Assembly: GCA_025738555.1 (NCBI GenBank)
Contig: JAOVFP010000009.1
Location: forward strand, 62,001 to 126,000
DNA from: Cyathus striatus
Lineage: Eukaryota > Basidiomycota > Agaricomycetes > Agaricales > Nidulariaceae
Direction of reading: 5' to 3'
DNA: 64,000 bases
Made by a program: the position numbers and the translations under genes. The notes under the pieces were generated by a model. The model did no database searches. It saw nothing but the letters and a program-made list of their open reading frames with translations, and was not told the DNA's origin. Shown here in pieces: positions 59,406-64,000 of this stretch (position 1 is its first letter; each line of letters begins with the position of its first letter).

Positions 59406-59823
59406 GACAGAGGAAAGTTCAACTGATGTATGAGGTATCTGAAAGGGTGGGTCTTATAACGCAATGACACATTTTATACGTTTCACAGCACTTCCATGAA
59501 AAGACATTTGCTGTAAAATGGTACGCATTCCCGGTAACTAAGGATGATAGAACTTTTAACAGCGCGCTGAGAGGTAGATAACGGAACGCCTTACAGCATC
59601 TCCCAAGTATGAATGTAACTTAAAGTGGTACAGCTGTGCGATAATCCTTCGAGCTGTTGACTCAAGCGCTTGAGTTTTCGCGCCTCTTTTGTAGAATCCG
59701 GAAACTTCCATTATTTATCTGATTCATCGTTACATGTTCGTTGACGTTGGGAATTATACGGTGTCCTAGTTATTCATAGCTGATCGTAAATTACATGGGG
59801 ATGACTCGGATACACGAAAGCTG

Positions 59824-60665
59824 TTAATCTAAGACATGCGAGATGCCTAACAGAAACATCAGGAAGGTAATGAAGATAAGGAAACGGTGATTACAAACCG
59901 AACTACTGGGTACTGGAGGACTCAGAAAGTTGGGGTCATAACCGTTTGTGGGTTTGCTGGGTATTTGGGGACCTACTTTCGGTTTAGACGAGTTGGTAGA
60001 GCCATAGGATCCAGCGTTTTGTGCTAGCAAAGATGTGAGATAATGCGTAAGCTTCGCAGGTCCTCGAGGCGGGGTACCTTGTATTTTATCCAACTCTCTC
60101 ATTTTGAGTTGCATCCACCTATCCCATAAGGCAAAACCATAAAACACTAGCATCATGCACAGAAAAAAGGCTAGTAGTGCATCTGAGTTGGTGAATTTCT
60201 CTCAGAGTAGACCAAAGACTCACCCGTAGAAGAAAGAGGATTCGAGTAATTTGAAACAACTGGGACATCAACGTCCCTGTCGACCTCAGGGCATGTACCG
60301 TTCGTGTGGGGAATTATCATTCTGTCGTAAGGTATGTATGAGATCCACGTATGCCCTGAGGCTATATGCCAGAAGTTTGAAGTGTTAAAGTAAGTGCGGA
60401 GACGCCGTGGGTCGTAAGTTACCCAGAGTCATAGCCCGAGTCAAACAAATGATCTCCAAGATCACATCGTCGAAAGGGGGACACCGCCACAAGATAGAAC
60501 GCGACCTGAGAAACACGGAACTCAAGCGGATAAAAGGGAACGTTGGAGCGCGTAATGACTTGTGTTGATAACATAAATGCTGTGAATTGCTGTAGAGTTG
60601 TGGTGGAACATTGCATTCCTGGTTCCGTCACCTCCTAAAGTAGCACGAATAAGTTTGCTTGGCAT
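59824..60665 (-). CDS. candidate membrane protein, exon structure unresolved
   Basis: Minus strand. The clearest part is a membrane helix ALLAFFLCMMLVFYGFALW (about 60180-60125), followed by RWMQLKMRELDKIQGTPPRG and a Ser/Pro-rich tail ending near 59900. Upstream frames with glycosylation sites (TYFNTSNFWHIASGHTW, HTNGTCPEV, about 60400-60270) look like an extracellular part, then an intron near 60222. A possible first exon starts at ATG 60665 (MPSKLIRATLGG). The frames could not be joined without conflict, so it may be a pseudogene. Confidence 0.35.
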
Positions 60666-60738
60666 GGTTGCTGTAGGCTATTACATTAAATAAGAGCAAA
60701 TATCTTATCCTTGTTTAGTTCTGCTGCCACCTTGCCGC

Positions 60739-61820
60739 TAGTGTTGTTGGCACAACCTCGCCGTTTCGCCTCGCCATGTATCGCCACCTGGCGATCGCCG
60801 GGTGGCGATACCTCCTCAGAAATAGATACTGGCGAGACCCGGCGATATCTAAGGATTATGTAATTGGAAATAGACAGTGTTGATTCGTTGTCATTGCTCT
60901 CCGTTCCGTTAAGTACCTCCGCTGTCTCACAAATTCAATGTACTATGCTAAATTGTATGAAACTAAAGGTGGATGGCCAGAGATTACATTCATAACCGGT
61001 TTATTAAAACACATCTGAACTTGTTACAATTCTTCTGGGTTTGCTAGAACAAGTCCAGTGGTTCGTTGAAACATGTCTAGCATCGTATCACTCTCCTGGC
61101 TTCATTAAAAATCATCTAGCTTACTTAAAAACATGTCTGGCTTTGTTGTAAGCTCTCTAACATTGCAATGTTGTGTCCGTATTCATTATAGCTTGACTAG
61201 TAATCATCTAGCTTCGATAAAACGTTTCTAAATCCATTCCTATCTGTCTAAGTTCGCTACAGCTCTGCTTGCTTCGTTAAAATGTGTCTATATTTATTCC
61301 TACCTGTCTATCTTCGATAAAATGTGTCTGGAATTGTTCCTACATGTATAGCTTCATTATATCAGGTATATTACTCATACTACTTCATTACAACTCATTT
61401 TAACTCTACAGATATTGTTATATATCATATAAATCATTCATATCTTCATTAGTCTGTATTCTTGTAGTCACTGTACTATTGTATAGCTAATTCACTACTT
61501 ACATGTATATGCTTGTTGTAAGTCATTTTCTATTTACAGTTGACAAGGGTAAGGGTAAGGGTCAGCCCAAAAATACCAACAGACGATCTGTGCACTTCCC
61601 TAACATTGTCATTGATTCATGGGCCTCAGGATGCCAATTCATTATTTAATTCAATGAGAATATATAATATTAGATATTTTTTATGTTCCGTAGTCAAATA
61701 CCTATCTAACCCGTTGCTTTTCCATCGCCAGTCTCGCCAGGTCTCGCCACTTTCCCACGCCAGGGTCTCGCCGCGCCAGGCGATTGGCGAATGCTTTGGG
61801 AGGTTGTGCCCCCTACACTA
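60739..61820. mobile_element. hAT-type MITE, 1082 bp, with 8-bp TSD
   Basis: Left end tagtgttgttggcacaacct; right end reversed tagtgtagggggcacaacct. A perfect 8-bp duplication, cttgccgc, flanks it at 60731-60738 and 61821-61828. Subterminal regions are packed with cgccagg/cctggcg words. The centre (about 60990-61380) consists of degenerate tandem units with cttcgttaaaa and tgtctag words. No transposase is present. Its ends match those of the 15657-16417 element. Confidence 0.85.
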
Positions 61821-62398
61821 CTTGCCGCTGTCATGACTCCGAATGAGGCCAAGACCAAGTTTTCTTGATATTTTCTTCCAACTACAACACAACATCCATC
61901 ATCCTCCAATCACTGCTCTGCAGTTAAATTCAGTCTCTTTAACAGCTTCGTATCACAGAAATGATATCAAAATCTGCGTAATTTATTAATAATTCATATA
62001 TCATAACAGAATTGCATTCTGTCCTACTCCATAAGGAGGTGATAGGGGTTTCTTGGACTGTACGCAAGGGCTGTCGTACTTAGTTGACTCGGTCTTTAAA
62101 CTATCTCCTAAGGTGAATGTAAATTGGGAGTTACATTCCACGCACCCATGGGCACGTTGAACCTCTGGCGTCTGAACCAATTTTGAACCATACACATGAC
62201 AATGATGACATCGTCTAGGACTCGCCGGCAGCGCGTAGCGCATGCAACACTGGACCTTCTCCTTCTTCTTGTCTTCCTCTTCGTAGTATTTGCTTCCTTC
62301 CTGTATCATATGGCCCTCAGTACTTGTGCTTATCTCTGGTGCTCTTGCTAATATAAAGTCGCAATGCTCTCCACTTACGTTCACATACGCACCAAACG
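61821..62398. other. upstream region of GH20 gene
   Basis: No supported gene. A 127-codon frame at 62001-62384 (-) lacks motifs and lies in the presumed promoter. Confidence 0.4.
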
Positions 62399-64000
62399 AT
62401 GCGGCTAATCCAAGCTCTACTCGTGTTCACAATCCCTCTCCCAGTATTCTCTCTATGGCCAATACCCAGATCCATACAGACTGGTACTTCATTCCTCAAA
62501 CTCTCTTCTGGCTTTGACATTAGTCTGGACTTGGACAATGTTCCCAGCGACTTCTCCGATGCTGCTTCGCGATCACTAGCCCACATCCGCTCCGACAAAC
62601 TTGAGCGACTTACCGTCGGGAGAGGTGCAAACGACGCTAAAGCAATCTCGAGTGCACCCTCCATTTCTCGATTATCTGTATCTCTCTCCAAAGGAGCTAC
62701 TGTTAGACCCATTGCACAAGAGGCGGTGCAGCCCCTTGGAAAGAGGAGCGAAGAATACTCTCTTATTGTTCCGGCTGATGGAACTCAGGCAACGCTGACA
62801 GCTAATTCGACCTTGGGTCTCCTTAGAGGACTAACTACGTTCGAGCAGCTTTGGTACACTCTAGGAGACACTATTTATGCTTTTCAAGCACCCGTGAAGA
62901 TTGTAAATGACACACCAGCCTATGTATGTGTAGTCATCATAGCTATGTAGGTAGCTAGTTAGCTGACGGATATGCAGCCGTATCGCGGTCTTATGCTTGA
63001 TACATCCAGAAACTTGTAAGCCCTTATTTTTCAACCTATGAACCTTAAGTACTCACAGCGACGCCATCAGCTTTGCGGTGGCGGACATCAAAAGAACTTT
63101 GGACGCAATGAGCATGGTCAAGGTTGGCTCTTTGTAATATATCATTCAAATCTCCTAACTAAATGTTGTATGTAGATGAGCATGTTCCACTGGCATGTGA
63201 CCGATTCTCAGAGTTTCCCGCTCGAGATCCCCGGATTCACAGATATCGCCCAGAAAGGTGCCTATTCTACGACGCAATTGTATTCCACTTCGGATGTACA
63301 GGATATTGTTTCTTATGCTGCGCAGGTATACCTCCCCAAACTTGAATCTTTCATTACTGTTACTGATGTATATCTTCTATGGTTATAGCGAGGGATAGAT
63401 GTTTTGATGGTAAGTTCGCTACAAACACTATGAAGAACTTATGTTCAACAATGCAAAGGAAATTGATATGCCAAGTCATTCGGGTAGCATCTCCGCAGCC
63501 CACCCAGAGCATGTAGCATGCCCACAAGCTACCCCTTGGAGTTCGTTCGCAGCAGAACCACCATCAGGTCAGCTTCGACTGGCATCCCCGGCCACTGTGA
63601 ACTTCACTGCCAGCATGCTTACTGCAATCGCCAAGACGTTGCCATCTACGCTGTTTAGCACTGGAGGAGACGAACTGAATGATAACTGCTATGCTCAGGA
63701 CTCTCCTACGCAAGCAGAGTTGAAGGCTTTGAATCAGACATTGGAGCAGGCACTGGATACATTTATGAAGGCTGCGCATAAGTCGTTGATTGATCTTGGG
63801 AAGACGCCTGTTGTCTCGGAAGGTATGTGTTAGCATTAATCTGGAAACGCAGTGCAACACTAAGAGTGCTATTGAAGAGATGGTTTTGGACTACAATATT
63901 ACGTTGGCAAATCAAACGCTGGTACTGTCAGCACCCACATCCTATCAGGCAGACGTGTCACTCATGTCTCATCTAGCGTTTGGATATCTTCTCAAAATGC
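62399..64000 (+). CDS. GH20 beta-N-acetylhexosaminidase (3' end beyond window)
   Basis: Removes terminal N-acetylhexosamine, mainly in chitin turnover, outside the cell or in the vacuole. ATG 62399 gives MRLIQALLVFTIPLPVFSL, a signal peptide. The N-terminal GH20b-like domain reaches LLRGLTTFEQLWY (about 62820-62850). After an intron comes PYRGLMLDTSRNF (about 62973-63015), then DAISFAVADIKRTLDAM, MSMFHWHVTDSQSFPLEI (about 63177-63230), a 21-nt exon RGIDVLM (63390-63410), EIDMPSHSGS (about 63462) and the catalytic Asp-Glu pair in STGGDELNDNC (about 63660-63690). Near 63815 the frame reads PVVSEE, where relatives commonly have PVVWEE. The gene continues with EMVLDYNITLANQT and runs off the window near VWISSQN-like sequence. 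Confidence 0.9.

Noticed and set aside
61540..61836. 98-codon ORF at the right end of the hAT-type MITE
   Set aside because: It runs across the element terminus and TSD and has no transposase motif.

Overview
This is nuclear DNA from a filamentous basidiomycete, most likely an agaricomycete (mushroom-forming fungus). The genes carry many short GT-AG introns of about 45-65 nt. The window holds a Dicer-like/Argonaute pair, tandem GMC oxidoreductases, a pectin methylesterase, a GH20 hexosaminidase and a basidiomycete-type Copia retrotransposon. No tRNA, rRNA or CRISPR array was found.

Layout. 0.6-4.1 kb (-): a complete Argonaute whose slicer residues are replaced. 6.5-7.8 kb (-): a secreted pectin methylesterase. 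8.3-29.1 kb: a transposon-rich accessory block. It contains two divergent, broken chymotrypsin-like protease paralogs (12.1-18.3 kb), each carrying a solo LTR with its own 5-bp target duplication, one of them also a hAT-type MITE with an 8-bp duplication. It also contains a nearly intact Copia element (19.6-25.1 kb) with matching TSDs and one in-frame TGA, a short TA-flanked TIR element (26.3-27.0 kb), and a 2.0-kb TIR element of unassigned class (27.0-29.05 kb). 29.2-30.0 kb: joined relics of a mitochondrial glycerol-3-phosphate dehydrogenase gene and an MDR oxidoreductase gene. 31.4-32.4 kb (+): a short-chain dehydrogenase. 33.3-37.1 kb (+): a long Ser/Pro-rich protein with a hydrophobic C-terminus. 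37.5-38.5 kb (+): V-ATPase proteolipid c. 38.9-43.8 kb (-): Dicer-like. 44.7-50.5 kb (-): two tandem GMC oxidoreductases. 51.6-56.5 kb: two tandem O-fucosyltransferase-like type II membrane enzymes (+), with a DUF1275 membrane protein (-) between them. 56.7-58.1 kb (+): a LEA2-like membrane protein. 58.8-60.7 kb (-): two small membrane proteins. 60.7-61.8 kb: a second hAT-type MITE. 62.4 kb to the window end (+): a GH20 beta-N-acetylhexosaminidase.

How the genes relate. Argonaute and Dicer are the two core RNA-silencing proteins and lie about 35 kb apart, on either side of the repeat block they might police. The Argonaute cannot be a canonical slicer, because three of its four tetrad positions read Asn, Met and Asn, while the Dicer keeps its RNase III motifs. 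The secreted pectinesterase, GMC oxidases and hexosaminidase fit a saprotrophic or cell-wall-remodelling lifestyle. Exon boundaries were deduced by eye from frames, splice consensus and family motifs.
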